A stretch of DNA of 64,000 nt from Sphingobium sp. JS3065 (GTDB lineage: Bacteria; Pseudomonadota; Alphaproteobacteria; Sphingomonadales; Sphingomonadaceae): the NCBI RefSeq assembly GCF_026427355.1, contig NZ_CP102664.1, positions 620,001 to 684,000 on the forward strand. The letters are read 5' to 3'. Both the position numbers and the translations under genes were made by a program. Shown here piece by piece: positions 27,515 to 36,785 of this stretch (position 1 is the stretch's first letter; each line of letters begins with the position of its first letter). The notes below the pieces were generated by a model. It saw nothing but the letters and a program-made list of their open reading frames with translations, made no database searches and had not been told where the DNA came from.

Positions 27515-29085
27515 TGGACGGCTTCCCCATCCTTTCCCTGATGATGGCAGTGCCGATGGCGGGGGCCATCGCCTGCCTGTTCGCAGGCGCCAATCAGGCC
27601 CGCTGGATCGCGTTGCTCGCAACGCTGGCCGATCTGGTGCTGGGCATTATCCTCTGGATGAACTTTGACCAGTCGGGCGGTGCGGCCCAATGGCAGTTCC
27701 AGGAATATGCGCCGATCTTCGGGCGTTTCGCCTGGGCGCTGGGCATTGACGGCATCGCGCTGCTGCTGATCGCGCTGACCGTGTTCCTGATGCCGATCTG
27801 CATCGGCGCAAGCTGGCTCTCGATCGAGAAGCGCGTACAGGAATATATGGCCGCTTTCCTGTTCATGGAGGTGCTGATGATCGGCGTCTTCACGGCGCAG
27901 GATCTCTACCTCTTCTACATCATGTTCGAAGCCGGCCTGATCCCGATGTATCTGATCATCGGCATCTGGGGCGGCGCGGATCGCATCTACGCTTCGTATA
28001 AATTCTTCCTCTACACGCTGCTCGGATCGGTGCTGATGCTGATCGCGATGATGTGGATGGTGCATGAAGCGGGCACGACCGACATCCCGACGCTGATGGC
28101 CTATAATTTCGATCCGCACATCCAGACCTGGCTGTGGCTGGCCTTCTTCGCCAGCTTCGCGGTGAAGATGCCGATGTGGCCGGTCCATACCTGGCTGCCC
28201 GACGCGCACGTTCAGGCGCCGACGGCCGGTTCGGTCATTCTGGCGGGCGTGCTGCTGAAGATGGGCGGTTACGGCTTCATCCGTTTCTCGCTGCCCATGT
28301 TCCCGGAAGCCTCGGCGCAGTTGGCGCCGCTGGTCTGGGGCCTGTCGATGGTCGCGGTGGTCTATACCAGCCTCGTCGCGCTGGTGCAGTCGGACATGAA
28401 GAAGCTGATCGCCTATTCGTCGGTTGCGCATATGGCGATCGTCACTATCGGCCTGTTCGCCTTCAACCAGGCCGGTCTGGAAGGCGCGATGATGGTGATG
28501 CTGGGCCATGGTCTGGTGTCGGGCGCGCTGTTCCTGTGCGTCGGGGTCATCTATGACCGGCTGCATACGCGGGAGATCAACCGCTATGGCGGCCTCAGCA
28601 TCAACATGCCGAAATATGCGGTGCTGTTCATGCTGTTCACCATGGCGTCGGTCGGCTTGCCGGGCACGAGCAATTTCGTCGGTGAATTCCTGTCGTTGAT
28701 GGGCATTTACCAGGCGTCTAGCTGGGTCGCGCTGGTCGCCACCACGGGCATCATCCTGGGCGCGGCCTATATGCTCTATCTCTATCGCCGCATTTGCTAT
28801 GGCGAACAGAAGAATGCGGACGCGGCGGCCATGCCCGATCTGTCGATGCGGGAAATGTGGCTGCTGGCGCCCATCGCCGCGGCTGTGCTGTGGATGGGCG
28901 TCTATCCGGAGAGCTTCCTGGCGCCGATGCGTCCGGACATCCGCGCTCTGGAAGCCCGCCTCGCCCCCGCCGCTCCGGCGGGAGATTCCCAGATCAAGAT
29001 GGGCGCGCCCAAGCCTGTCGAGGACGCCCACCATGAAGAAGCACCCGCAATGTCTCATGAAGAAGCGTCGGGGGAGGCGCACTGA
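27514..29085 (+). CDS. nuoM: NADH-quinone oxidoreductase subunit M
   Basis: A 523-residue antiporter-like proton-pumping subunit, the ND4 homologue. The conserved glutamate region FYIMFEAGLIPMYLIIGIWGG and the PVHTWLPDAHVQAPTAGSVI block are present. The C-terminus carries a short His/Glu-rich tail (EDAHHEEAPAMSHEEAS), echoing the charged loop of NuoL. The start overlaps nuoL and the stop overlaps nuoN by one base each. Confidence 0.98.
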   Translation: MDGFPILSLMMAVPMAGAIACLFAGANQARWIALLATLADLVLGIILWMNFDQSGGAAQWQFQEYAPIFGRFAWALGIDGIALLLIALTVFLMPICIGASWLSIEKRVQEYMAAFLFMEVLMIGVFTAQDLYLFYIMFEAGLIPMYLIIGIWGGADRIYASYKFFLYTLLGSVLMLIAMMWMVHEAGTTDIPTLMAYNFDPHIQTWLWLAFFASFAVKMPMWPVHTWLPDAHVQAPTAGSVILAGVLLKMGGYGFIRFSLPMFPEASAQLAPLVWGLSMVAVVYTSLVALVQSDMKKLIAYSSVAHMAIVTIGLFAFNQAGLEGAMMVMLGHGLVSGALFLCVGVIYDRLHTREINRYGGLSINMPKYAVLFMLFTMASVGLPGTSNFVGEFLSLMGIYQASSWVALVATTGIILGAAYMLYLYRRICYGEQKNADAAAMPDLSMREMWLLAPIAAAVLWMGVYPESFLAPMRPDIRALEARLAPAAPAGDSQIKMGAPKPVEDAHHEEAPAMSHEEASGEAH

Positions 29086-30521
29086 TGATTGATTCCGCTT
29101 CCCTTCTGGCGGTCCTGCCGGAACTGATATTGACGGCTGGCGGCCTGATCCTGATGCTGATCGCGGCCTATGGCGGCGACAAGTCGGCGCGGGTCGTCAA
29201 CTGGTTGTCGGTCGTCACCCTGATCGTCGCGGGTCTGGCGTTGACCTGCTCGCTGGCCCATGGGCCGGTGGCCTTTGACGGGCTGGTCCGCGCCGACGCC
29301 TTCTCTGTCTTCGCCAAGGCGCTGATCTATGGCGCGGCGGCGGCGGCGATCCTGCTCGCTCCGCGTTATTTTTCGGTCGGTGGCGTCCCGCGCCCCGAAT
29401 ATCCGGTACTGATCCTCTTCGCCGCCATCGGCATGGGGATGATGGTGTCGGCGGGCGACATGCTGACTCTCTATGTCGGTCTCGAAATGAACAGCCTTGC
29501 CTCCTATGTGCTGGCAAGCTTCATGCGGCAGGATGAGCGGTCCTCCGAAGCGGGCCTTAAATATTTCGTCCTGGGGTCGCTGGCGAGCGGCATCCTGCTT
29601 TACGGCATTTCGCTGCTCTACGGCTTCACCGGCAGCACGGCGTTTGACGGCATCGCCGTCGCGCTGGGCGACGGCGTGTCGAAGGGCGAGCTGTTCGGCC
29701 TGGTCTTCGTGCTGGCGGGCCTGGCGTTCAAGATCAGCGCCGTGCCGTTCCACATGTGGACACCGGACGTCTATGAAGGCGCGCCGACCCCGGTGACGAC
29801 CTTCTTCGCCAGCGCGCCCAAGGTCGCGGCCATCGGCCTGACCGTCCGCGTGGCGATAGAGGCGCTGGGTCCGGCGGGTCTGGACTGGCAGCAGATCGTG
29901 ATCTTCGTGGCGCTGGCCTCGATCCTGTTCGGCGCGGTCGCGGCCATCGGCCAGACCAACATCAAGCGTCTGATGGCCTATTCGTCCATCAACAATGTCG
30001 GTTTCGCGCTGATCGGCCTGGCTGCGGGCACACCGGCTGGGGCGGCGGCGACGATGAGCTATATGGCGATCTATGTCGTCATGACCATCGGCGGCTTCGC
30101 CTGCATCCTCCAGATGCGCGATGCCGACGGCAAGCCTGTCGAGACCATCGCCAGCCTTGCGGGACTGTCGCGTTCGCGCAAGGGGCTGGCGGCGGCGCTG
30201 GCGATCTTCATGTTCTCCATGGCGGGCATTCCGCCGCTCTTCGGCTTCTGGGCGAAGTTCCTGGTGTTCGACGCGGCGGTCGCGGCGGGCCTGACGGCGC
30301 TGGCGGCTTTCGGCATCGCCATGTCGGTAATCGGCGCCTTCTATTATCTGAAGATCATCAAGACGATGTATTTCGACGAACCGGCCGCGCCCTATGAAGC
30401 GCGGGGCGGGGCGGTCGAGAATGTCATATTGACGGCCTGCGCGGCGGTGATCGTCTTCGGTTACTTCCTCAACCCGCTGCTCGACAAGGCGAGTGCGGCG
30501 GCAGCGGCGTCGCTGTTCTGA
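29085..30521 (+). CDS. nuoN: NADH-quinone oxidoreductase subunit N
   Basis: A 478-residue antiporter-like subunit, the ND2 homologue and last gene of the nuo set. Segments include YVGLEMNSLASYVLASFMR, AVPFHMWTPDVYEGAPTPVT and LMAYSSINNVGFALIGLAAG. Its TGA stop overlaps the proposed start of birA, so the operon continues without a gap into birA, coaX and RNase J. Confidence 0.98.
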   Translation: MIDSASLLAVLPELILTAGGLILMLIAAYGGDKSARVVNWLSVVTLIVAGLALTCSLAHGPVAFDGLVRADAFSVFAKALIYGAAAAAILLAPRYFSVGGVPRPEYPVLILFAAIGMGMMVSAGDMLTLYVGLEMNSLASYVLASFMRQDERSSEAGLKYFVLGSLASGILLYGISLLYGFTGSTAFDGIAVALGDGVSKGELFGLVFVLAGLAFKISAVPFHMWTPDVYEGAPTPVTTFFASAPKVAAIGLTVRVAIEALGPAGLDWQQIVIFVALASILFGAVAAIGQTNIKRLMAYSSINNVGFALIGLAAGTPAGAAATMSYMAIYVVMTIGGFACILQMRDADGKPVETIASLAGLSRSRKGLAAALAIFMFSMAGIPPLFGFWAKFLVFDAAVAAGLTALAAFGIAMSVIGAFYYLKIIKTMYFDEPAAPYEARGGAVENVILTACAAVIVFGYFLNPLLDKASAAAAASLF

Positions 30522-31225
30522 CCGAGCTTCGTTTCGTAGAGGAAACCGGCTCCACCAATGCCGACATGCTGGCGTTGGCGGAGCAGGGCGTTCCCGAAGG
30601 CTGCTGGCTGCGCGCCGGACGCCAGACCGGCGGGCGGGGCCGCATGGGACGCGACTGGGAAAGCCCCGACGGCAATCTTTACTGCTCCACCGTGATCCGC
30701 CTGCGGGACGGCGATCCGTTGCCCCACACGCTGGCGCTGGTCGCTGCCAACGCCGTGCATGCGCTGGTGGCGCCGCTGTGCGCCGGTCAGGCACGGATCA
30801 AATGGCCCAACGACATTCTGGTCGATGGCGCGAAGATCGCCGGCATCCTGCTGGAACGGGCGGGGGACGCCATCGTCGCGGGCATCGGCATCAACGTGAC
30901 AGGGCATCCCGCCGGATTGGACCGTCCGGTGACGAGCCTCTTCGCACAGGGAGCATCGGATGCCGATGCGGCTGTACTGCAAGTCCGGCTGGCCGAACTG
31001 TTCGCCCATTGGCTCGCAATCTGGCGGGCGCAGGGGCTGGAGCCGGTGCGGACGCATTGGCTGCTCAACGCCCATCCCACCGGCACGCCGATGCGGGTGG
31101 TGCAGCCCGATGGCGAGACGGTGGAGGGCAATTTCGAAACCCTCGACCGGCACGGCATGCTGATCCTGCGCTTGGCGAATGGGCAGAGCCGTGCCATTCA
31201 TGCCGGCGATATCTTTCTCATCTGA
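30518..31225 (+). CDS. birA: Biotin--[acetyl-CoA carboxylase] ligase
   Basis: A ligase of about 235 residues that attaches biotin to the carboxylase carrier protein through biotinyl-AMP. It lacks the N-terminal DNA-binding domain of E. coli BirA, so it is not expected to be a repressor. Motifs: ETGSTNAD near the N-terminus, the biotin/ATP loop [10 protein letters not shown], and [19 protein letters not shown]. The first ATG (30566) would cut off the conserved ETGSTNAD strand; the frame upstream holds no ATG or GTG before nuoN, so a CTG at 30518 overlapping the nuoN stop (CTGA) is the most likely start. Confidence 0.9.
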   Translation: MTELRFVEETGSTNADMLALAEQGVPEGCWLRAGRQTGGRGRMGRDWESPDGNLYCSTVIRLRDGDPLPHTLALVAANAVHALVAPLCAGQARIKWPNDILVDGAKIAGILLERAGDAIVAGIGINVTGHPAGLDRPVTSLFAQGASDADAAVLQVRLAELFAHWLAIWRAQGLEPVRTHWLLNAHPTGTPMRVVQPDGETVEGNFETLDRHGMLILRLANGQSRAIHAGDIFLI

Positions 31226-31235
31226 GGATCAGGCC

Positions 31236-32015
31236 ATGCTTCTCGCGATCGACGCGGGCAATACCAATGTGGTTTTCGCGCTGCTGGAGGGGCGGGAGAT
31301 ACGCGCCCGCTGGCGCATCGCCACCGATCCCCGGCGCACGGCGGATGAATATGCGGTCTGGCTGAACCAGCTTCTGATGCTGGAGGGTTATAAGATCGCC
31401 GATGTGGAGGCGGTGATCATCGCCACGGTCGTGCCCCGCGCCCTGCATAATCTTCAGGTGCTGGCGGAGAAATATTTCAAGACGACCGCGCTCGTTGCCG
31501 GTCAGGCGCCGGTGGAATGGGGCATCGAACTCGATGTGGCGGAACCGGCTTCGGTCGGTGCGGACCGGGTTGTAAACGCCATCGCCGCCCACCATCTCTA
31601 TCGCGAAGACCTGATCGTCATCGATTTCGGAACGGCGACGACCTTCGACGTCATCGACTATCATGGCGCTTACAAGGGCGGCATCATCGCGCCGGGCATC
31701 AACCTGTCGCTGGATGCGCTGGTGACCGCCGCCGCGAAGCTGCCGAAGATCGCGATCGCGCCGCCGGAAAGCCGGTCGGTTATCGGTCGCACGACGGAGG
31801 CGCAGATGCTGATCGGCGTCTTCTGGGGCTATGTGGCGATGATGGAGGGGCTGGTCGCCCGCATGCGCGCGGAGATCGGCCGTCCCGCCAAGGTGATTGC
31901 AACGGGGGGCCTGGCGGTCCTCTTCGATGACAATAGCGACATTTTCGATGCGATCGCGCCCGATCTCACGATCCTGGGCCTCGCTTCATTGTATGAACGG
32001 AGTTTGAAAACATAA
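31236..32015 (+). CDS. coaX: Type III pantothenate kinase
   Basis: A 259-residue enzyme of the ASKHA fold that phosphorylates pantothenate in the first step of CoA synthesis. The phosphate loop [11 protein letters not shown] is at the N-terminus, [13 protein letters not shown] and [12 protein letters not shown] follow, and GGLAVLF is near the end. The start at 31236 has GAGGATCAGG just upstream. It lies between birA and RNase J in the common alphaproteobacterial order, and its stop overlaps the RNase J start (TAATG). Confidence 0.96.
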   Translation: MLLAIDAGNTNVVFALLEGREIRARWRIATDPRRTADEYAVWLNQLLMLEGYKIADVEAVIIATVVPRALHNLQVLAEKYFKTTALVAGQAPVEWGIELDVAEPASVGADRVVNAIAAHHLYREDLIVIDFGTATTFDVIDYHGAYKGGIIAPGINLSLDALVTAAAKLPKIAIAPPESRSVIGRTTEAQMLIGVFWGYVAMMEGLVARMRAEIGRPAKVIATGGLAVLFDDNSDIFDAIAPDLTILGLASLYERSLKT

Positions 32016-33652
32016 TGACACCTGGAAATGAGCTGATCTTCCTGGCCCTTGGCGGGTCGGGGGAGATCGGCATGAATGTGAATCTCTACGGTTGCCAGGG
32101 CAAATGGGTGATGGTCGACCTGGGCCTGACCTTTGCCGATCCGGCCTATCCGGGGGTTGATCTGGTGCTGCCGGACCTCGCCTTTATCGAGGAACGCAAG
32201 GACGACCTGCTCGGCATCGTGCTGACCCATGGGCATGAGGACCATATCGGCGCCATTCCCTATCTCGCCGCCGATCTTGGCGTGCCGCTTTATGCGACGC
32301 CTTTCACCGCGGGCCTTATCCGGCTGAAGCTGGAGGAAGAGGGGCTGAGCAGGGAGGTCGAACTCAACGTCATCGACAATGAGGGCAGCTTCGCGCTGGG
32401 GCCGTTCGGCTTCCGCTATGTGCCGCTGGCCCACTCCATCCCGGAAGGCAATGCGGTGCTGATCGACACGCCTTATGGGAAGATTTTCCATACCGGCGAC
32501 TGGAAGCTGGATGAGACGCCGCTTCTCGGCCAGCCCTCCACCCCGGCGGAATTGACCGCGATCGGCGATGAGGGCGTGCTGGCGCTGGTGTGCGACAGCA
32601 CCAATGTCTTCAACCCCGAAGCCAGCGGGTCCGAAGGCGATGTGCGCGAAGGGCTGATGGAAACGATCAAGGGCGCGAAGGGGCGCGTGCTGGTCACGAC
32701 CTTCGCCTCCAACGCGGCGCGCCTGCAAACCTTGGGGGAGGTCGCCAACGCGGTGGGGCGCAAGCTCTGCGTGGCGGGGCGGTCGCTCGACCGGATCATC
32801 TCGACGGCGCGGACGGCGGGCTATCTCAAGGATTTCCCGCCGACCGTCGATTGGGACGATGTCATGGCGCTGCCCCACAATGAGGTGATGATCATCGCAA
32901 CCGGCGGGCAGGGGGAGGCGCGGGCCGCCCTGTCCCGCATCGCCTTCGACAGCCATCCGATCAAGCTGGACGAGGGCGATCTGGTCGTCTTCTCCTCCAA
33001 GCAGATTCCGGGCAATGAAATCGCCATCGGGCGCATCCAGAACGCGCTGGCGGCCAAGGGCGTGCTGATGGTGACGGATCGCCAGGCGGAGGTGCATGTC
33101 TCCGGCCATCCGGGGCGGCCCGAATTGCAAGCCATGTACCGCTGGGTGCGGCCGCAGATCCTGCTGCCCGTGCATGGCGAGCGGCGGCACATGGCCGAAC
33201 AGGCGCGGCTGGGCCTGGCAAGCGGCGTGCCCTCCGCCGTGGTGCAGTCCAATGGCGACCTGTTGCGTCTGGCCCCCAACGGACCGCAGATCATCGGTCA
33301 GGAAACGACCGGACGGCTGGTGCTGGACGGCGACGTCATCCTGCCGGCGGACGGATCGACCATGAACGAACGGCGCAAGATCGCGCTGCACGGCCAGATC
33401 AGCGTCGCGGTGGCGATGGATGGCAAGGGGCGGGTGATCGGCACGCCGGCCTTGCGCACCCAGGGCGTACCGGTGGAAGAGGACAAGGCGGCCTTTCTGG
33501 AGGAAGCCGCGGATGAAGCCGCCAGCGCGGTCGCCAAGGGATCGCGCGAAGAGGACGCCTTGCGCGAGCGGGTGCGGCTGGCGGTGCGGCGCACGGCGAC
33601 GCGCTGGACCGGCAAGAAGCCGGTGGTGGACGTGCTGCTCATTCAAGCCTAA
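32015..33652 (+). CDS. rnj: Ribonuclease J
   Basis: A 545-residue metallo-beta-lactamase-fold RNase with endo- and 5'-3' exonuclease activity, important for rRNA and mRNA processing in alphaproteobacteria. The zinc motif HGHEDHIGA is near residue 72, a later His in VPLAHSIPEG and HTGDWKLD follow, the beta-CASP part has VCDSTNVF and FSSKQIPGNE, and the C-terminal domain is in the last 100 residues. It is the last large gene of the nuo-linked string, followed by DUF1467 after 11 bases. Confidence 0.95.
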   Translation: MTPGNELIFLALGGSGEIGMNVNLYGCQGKWVMVDLGLTFADPAYPGVDLVLPDLAFIEERKDDLLGIVLTHGHEDHIGAIPYLAADLGVPLYATPFTAGLIRLKLEEEGLSREVELNVIDNEGSFALGPFGFRYVPLAHSIPEGNAVLIDTPYGKIFHTGDWKLDETPLLGQPSTPAELTAIGDEGVLALVCDSTNVFNPEASGSEGDVREGLMETIKGAKGRVLVTTFASNAARLQTLGEVANAVGRKLCVAGRSLDRIISTARTAGYLKDFPPTVDWDDVMALPHNEVMIIATGGQGEARAALSRIAFDSHPIKLDEGDLVVFSSKQIPGNEIAIGRIQNALAAKGVLMVTDRQAEVHVSGHPGRPELQAMYRWVRPQILLPVHGERRHMAEQARLGLASGVPSAVVQSNGDLLRLAPNGPQIIGQETTGRLVLDGDVILPADGSTMNERRKIALHGQISVAVAMDGKGRVIGTPALRTQGVPVEEDKAAFLEEAADEAASAVAKGSREEDALRERVRLAVRRTATRWTGKKPVVDVLLIQA

Positions 33653-33663
33653 GCCTGACGCCT

Positions 33664-33924
33664 ATGAACTGGTACGCCATCTTTGCCATCTATGTGCTGT
33701 TCTGGGTGATCAGCGCCTTCATCGTGCTGCCCTTCGGCCTTCGCACGCCCGATGAAACGGGCGAGGCGCTGCTGACGGGGCAGGCGGACAGCGCGCCCAG
33801 CAATTTCCGGCCCGGCATGGTCGCCATCCGGGCGACGATCCTGTCGGCGGTGGCGTTCGGTCTTTATTACGCCAATTATGTCGAAGGCTGGATCACGCTG
33901 GAGCGGTGGACGCATATCGGCTGA
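33664..33924 (+). CDS. DUF1467 small membrane protein
   Basis: An 86-residue protein with two transmembrane segments (IFAIYVLFWVISAFIVLPFG and TILSAVAFGLYYANYV) joined by a polar loop with LRTPDETGE. It matches DUF1467, often found directly after the RNase J gene in this group. The function is unknown; the location suggests only co-expression with the RNase J gene. It ends 22 bases before the convergent GNAT gene. Confidence 0.88.
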   Translation: MNWYAIFAIYVLFWVISAFIVLPFGLRTPDETGEALLTGQADSAPSNFRPGMVAIRATILSAVAFGLYYANYVEGWITLERWTHIG

Positions 33925-33945
33925 GGATTTCGCCGGGGCGCCGAT

Positions 33946-34626
33946 TCAGCCTGGAGCGATCACCATCATGTGCATCCATGCCCGCACGCGGAAGCCAAGT
34001 GTCTCGTAAAGCGCGACCGTCGCCTCATGCGCGGCATAGGCATGGAGGAAGGGCGTCTCCCCCCGTTCCAGCATGGCTTTGGCGACGGTCCGCATCAGCC
34101 GTTTCGCATGACCATGCCCGCGATGGTCGGGATGGGTGCAGACACCGCTGACTTCGGCAAAGCCGGGCATGCGCATCCGCTCGCCCGCCATGGCGATCAA
34201 CCTGCCCTGTTCCCTGATGCCGATGAAGCGGCCAAGCCGGTGGGTGAGGGGCAGGAACGGCCCCGGCTTCGTCATGAGGGCAAGGGCGCGCATCTCCTCT
34301 GCATCCGCGTCCGTCAGGACGATGGCTTCAACCGGCGCGGCGTCCCCCAAAATCTCTTCCGCCACCATCTGCGCCAACACGGCTTCGCGCACCAGGCGCG
34401 TGCCGGGTGGCGGCGTCGGGGCATCGGGTTCCACGATCCACGCCTCGCCATTGTCCGGCACGAGAGCGGCCAGCGCGGTTTGCGCCGCCGCCCCGTCATC
34501 CGCGGCTGCGGCGAAGGGGCCGTAGCGCGGATCGATGCGCAACGCCCGTCCATCCCCCTGGGCCAATCGCTGCCAGCCGCCATGAAGGGCGTTCCAGACC
34601 GGACGATGCAGGGGATGATGCGGCAT
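33946..34626 (-). CDS. GNAT family N-acetyltransferase
   Basis: A 226-residue protein with a C-terminal GNAT domain. The acetyl-CoA loop is in EVSGVCTHPDHRGHGHAKRLM, followed by the terminal strand HAYAAHEATVALYETLGFRVR. The first 100 residues are less conserved and probably form a partner or substrate-binding half, as in the FR47-like GNAT proteins. The substrate is unknown. It is convergent with DUF1467, and its start faces the GGDEF-EAL gene across about 200 bases. Confidence 0.88.
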   Translation of the reverse strand: MPHHPLHRPVWNALHGGWQRLAQGDGRALRIDPRYGPFAAAADDGAAAQTALAALVPDNGEAWIVEPDAPTPPPGTRLVREAVLAQMVAEEILGDAAPVEAIVLTDADAEEMRALALMTKPGPFLPLTHRLGRFIGIREQGRLIAMAGERMRMPGFAEVSGVCTHPDHRGHGHAKRLMRTVAKAMLERGETPFLHAYAAHEATVALYETLGFRVRAWMHMMVIAPG

Positions 34627-34839
34627 AGTGACCCTATTTTCGGCTAAGATGCGGGGAAAGCAAGCCTATCCCATCGTTGCCCGACGGACTGGCCGCGAAA
34701 ATCGCTCGATTGCGTAACAATCGGCTTCCCAGGCCCGTCTTGGCGAGTGCGATTTACCAAATGGAAATCATGTTTGGGCAATGGTGGCGATGACGTGCCA
34801 CGCCCTGAACGAAACTTGATCGCATTACTGCGGGGGCGC

Positions 34840-36783
34840 ATGACGCCGGATACTCAGCAAAGCGCTGAAGTGCAGGCGAATCTCGTCAAATCGCTCTATG
34901 CCTCCCCGGCGTCGCTGATGATCGGCGCGGTGGCGGGCGGGGCGCTGGGGCTGGTCATCGCCTGGTATGCGCGAATCACCGCCATCACCGTCATTGCCGT
35001 CCTGATCTGCCTGGTCGGACTCAGCCGGTCGATCTCCGCCGTCTATTTCCAGCGCCAGCTTGCCCATAAGGGGGGTGGCACTCAGCCGATCTGGGGGCTG
35101 GCCTATGAACTGGGCGCCTGGTGCTATGCGGCGCTGCTGGGGATTTTGACATTCGCGACCCTGCTGCTGTCTCATGACGCTAAGCTGCACGTACTGGCCG
35201 TGTGCCTGGTAGCCTCCTATTCCGGCGGGATTTCCGGCCGCAATGCGGGGCGCATCCAGGTCGCGGTCGGCCAGACCTGCCTTTCATTGCTGCCCACCTC
35301 GCTGGGCCTCATCCTTTCAGGTGGGCTGGGCTATACGGTGCTCGGCATCCTCTGTTTCCTGATGATCTTCGCCATGGCGGACATCACGAAGACGACGCAT
35401 CGCATCGTACTGGAGGCGATGCAGGGCAAATATGAAAAATCCCAACTCGCCATCAAGTTCGAGCGGCTGGCCCGGTTCGACAGCCTGACCGGCGTCGAAA
35501 ACCGCATGGCGATGCAGATGCGGCTGCGCGAACTGTTCGACGGACGACGATCCGACCAGATCGCGATGGCGGTGTTCTGGATGGACCTGGACCGGTTCAA
35601 GGAAATCAACGATTCCCTGGGGCATATGATCGGCGACCAGCTTCTGCGCAGGGTCGCCGAAAGGCTGTCTCATGCACTGGACGGGCGGGGCCATGTCGCG
35701 CGCTTCGGCGGGGATGAGTTCGTCCTGATCTGTCCCGGCGCCGACCGGCCCGCGGCGGAGCAGATCGCGGGCGACGTGATGGCGGAATTCGCGCATGATT
35801 TCGAGGTTGGCGGCTATCGGTTGGGCGTGACCGCCTCCATGGGCATCGCCGTCGCGCCGGAGGACGGACAGGACGGCGAGGAATTGCTCCAGCATGCCGA
35901 CATGGCCCTGTATCAGGCGAAAAATGCCGGACGGAACCGCCATGCGCAGTTCACCTGGACGATGAAGGAGCGGCAGAACCGCACTTACGACCTGGAAATG
36001 GGCCTGCGCTGCGCCATGGCCAATGAAGAGCTGGTGCTGCATTATCAGCCGATCTTCGACACGGAAACGGGCAGGATCACGATCTGCGAGGCGCTGATGC
36101 GCTGGGATCACCCGACGCTCGGCCGCATTTCCCCGGCGGAATTCATTCCGATCGCGGAAAGCTGTTCGATGATCGAGCCGATCACCGCCTGGGCGCTGGA
36201 GCGCGCCTGCCAGGATGCGATGGAATGGGATGAGAATGTCCGCGTCGCCGTCAATATCTCCCCGGTGCTGATCAAGAGCGATGGCCTGCCCCGCGCCGTG
36301 ATTTCGGCATTGATGCAGTCGGGGTTGAAGGCGCGCCGCCTGGAACTGGAAGTGACCGAATCGATCTTCCTGGAGGATAGCGGCCGGACCAACCTGATCC
36401 TGTCCGCCTTGCAGCGGATCGGCCTGCGGCTGGCGCTGGACGATTTCGGCACGGGCTATTCCTCGCTCGGCTATCTGCGTGACTATGCCTTCGACACGAT
36501 CAAGGTCGATCAGAGCTTCATGCGCGGCGTGGAGGGCAATTCACGCCATCGCGCTATCGCCCAGTCGGTCGCCTATCTGGCCCATGCGCTGGATGTGGAG
36601 ACGGTGGCGGAAGGCATAGAGACGGAGGATCAATTGCGCTGCGCCAGGGAAATGGGGTTCACCAATGTCCAGGGCTTCATATTGAGCCGGCCGGTGCCCG
36701 CCGCCCAGGTGCTGGAGATGATGCGGCGCATGGACGAGGCCAGCGGCGCCGTGGCCATGCCACAGGACCGGCGGCGCGCCTGA
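34840..36783 (+). CDS. Membrane-bound diguanylate cyclase/phosphodiesterase (GGDEF-EAL)
   Basis: A protein of about 647 residues that should make and/or break down cyclic di-GMP. Five or so helices fill residues 25-195, followed by a GGDEF domain with an intact motif (RFGGDEFVLI, about residue 290) and an EAL domain with E417 in CEALMRWDHP, EVTES, DDFGTGYSSL and KVDQSF. The product-inhibition I-site (RxxD five residues before GGDEF) is replaced by DGRG, so feedback inhibition is likely absent. The start is uncertain: the frame opens with GTG at 34747, another GTG is at 34795, and ATG 34840 best fits the homologous N-terminus. It is convergent with an RpfF-like gene, three bases away. Confidence 0.9.
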   Translation: MTPDTQQSAEVQANLVKSLYASPASLMIGAVAGGALGLVIAWYARITAITVIAVLICLVGLSRSISAVYFQRQLAHKGGGTQPIWGLAYELGAWCYAALLGILTFATLLLSHDAKLHVLAVCLVASYSGGISGRNAGRIQVAVGQTCLSLLPTSLGLILSGGLGYTVLGILCFLMIFAMADITKTTHRIVLEAMQGKYEKSQLAIKFERLARFDSLTGVENRMAMQMRLRELFDGRRSDQIAMAVFWMDLDRFKEINDSLGHMIGDQLLRRVAERLSHALDGRGHVARFGGDEFVLICPGADRPAAEQIAGDVMAEFAHDFEVGGYRLGVTASMGIAVAPEDGQDGEELLQHADMALYQAKNAGRNRHAQFTWTMKERQNRTYDLEMGLRCAMANEELVLHYQPIFDTETGRITICEALMRWDHPTLGRISPAEFIPIAESCSMIEPITAWALERACQDAMEWDENVRVAVNISPVLIKSDGLPRAVISALMQSGLKARRLELEVTESIFLEDSGRTNLILSALQRIGLRLALDDFGTGYSSLGYLRDYAFDTIKVDQSFMRGVEGNSRHRAIAQSVAYLAHALDVETVAEGIETEDQLRCAREMGFTNVQGFILSRPVPAAQVLEMMRRMDEASGAVAMPQDRRRA

Positions 36784-36785
36784 TC

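Noticed and set aside
25574..27622. Long open frame antisense to nuoL (682 codons)
   Set aside because: Mirror frame of nuoL with low-complexity charged composition and no domain.
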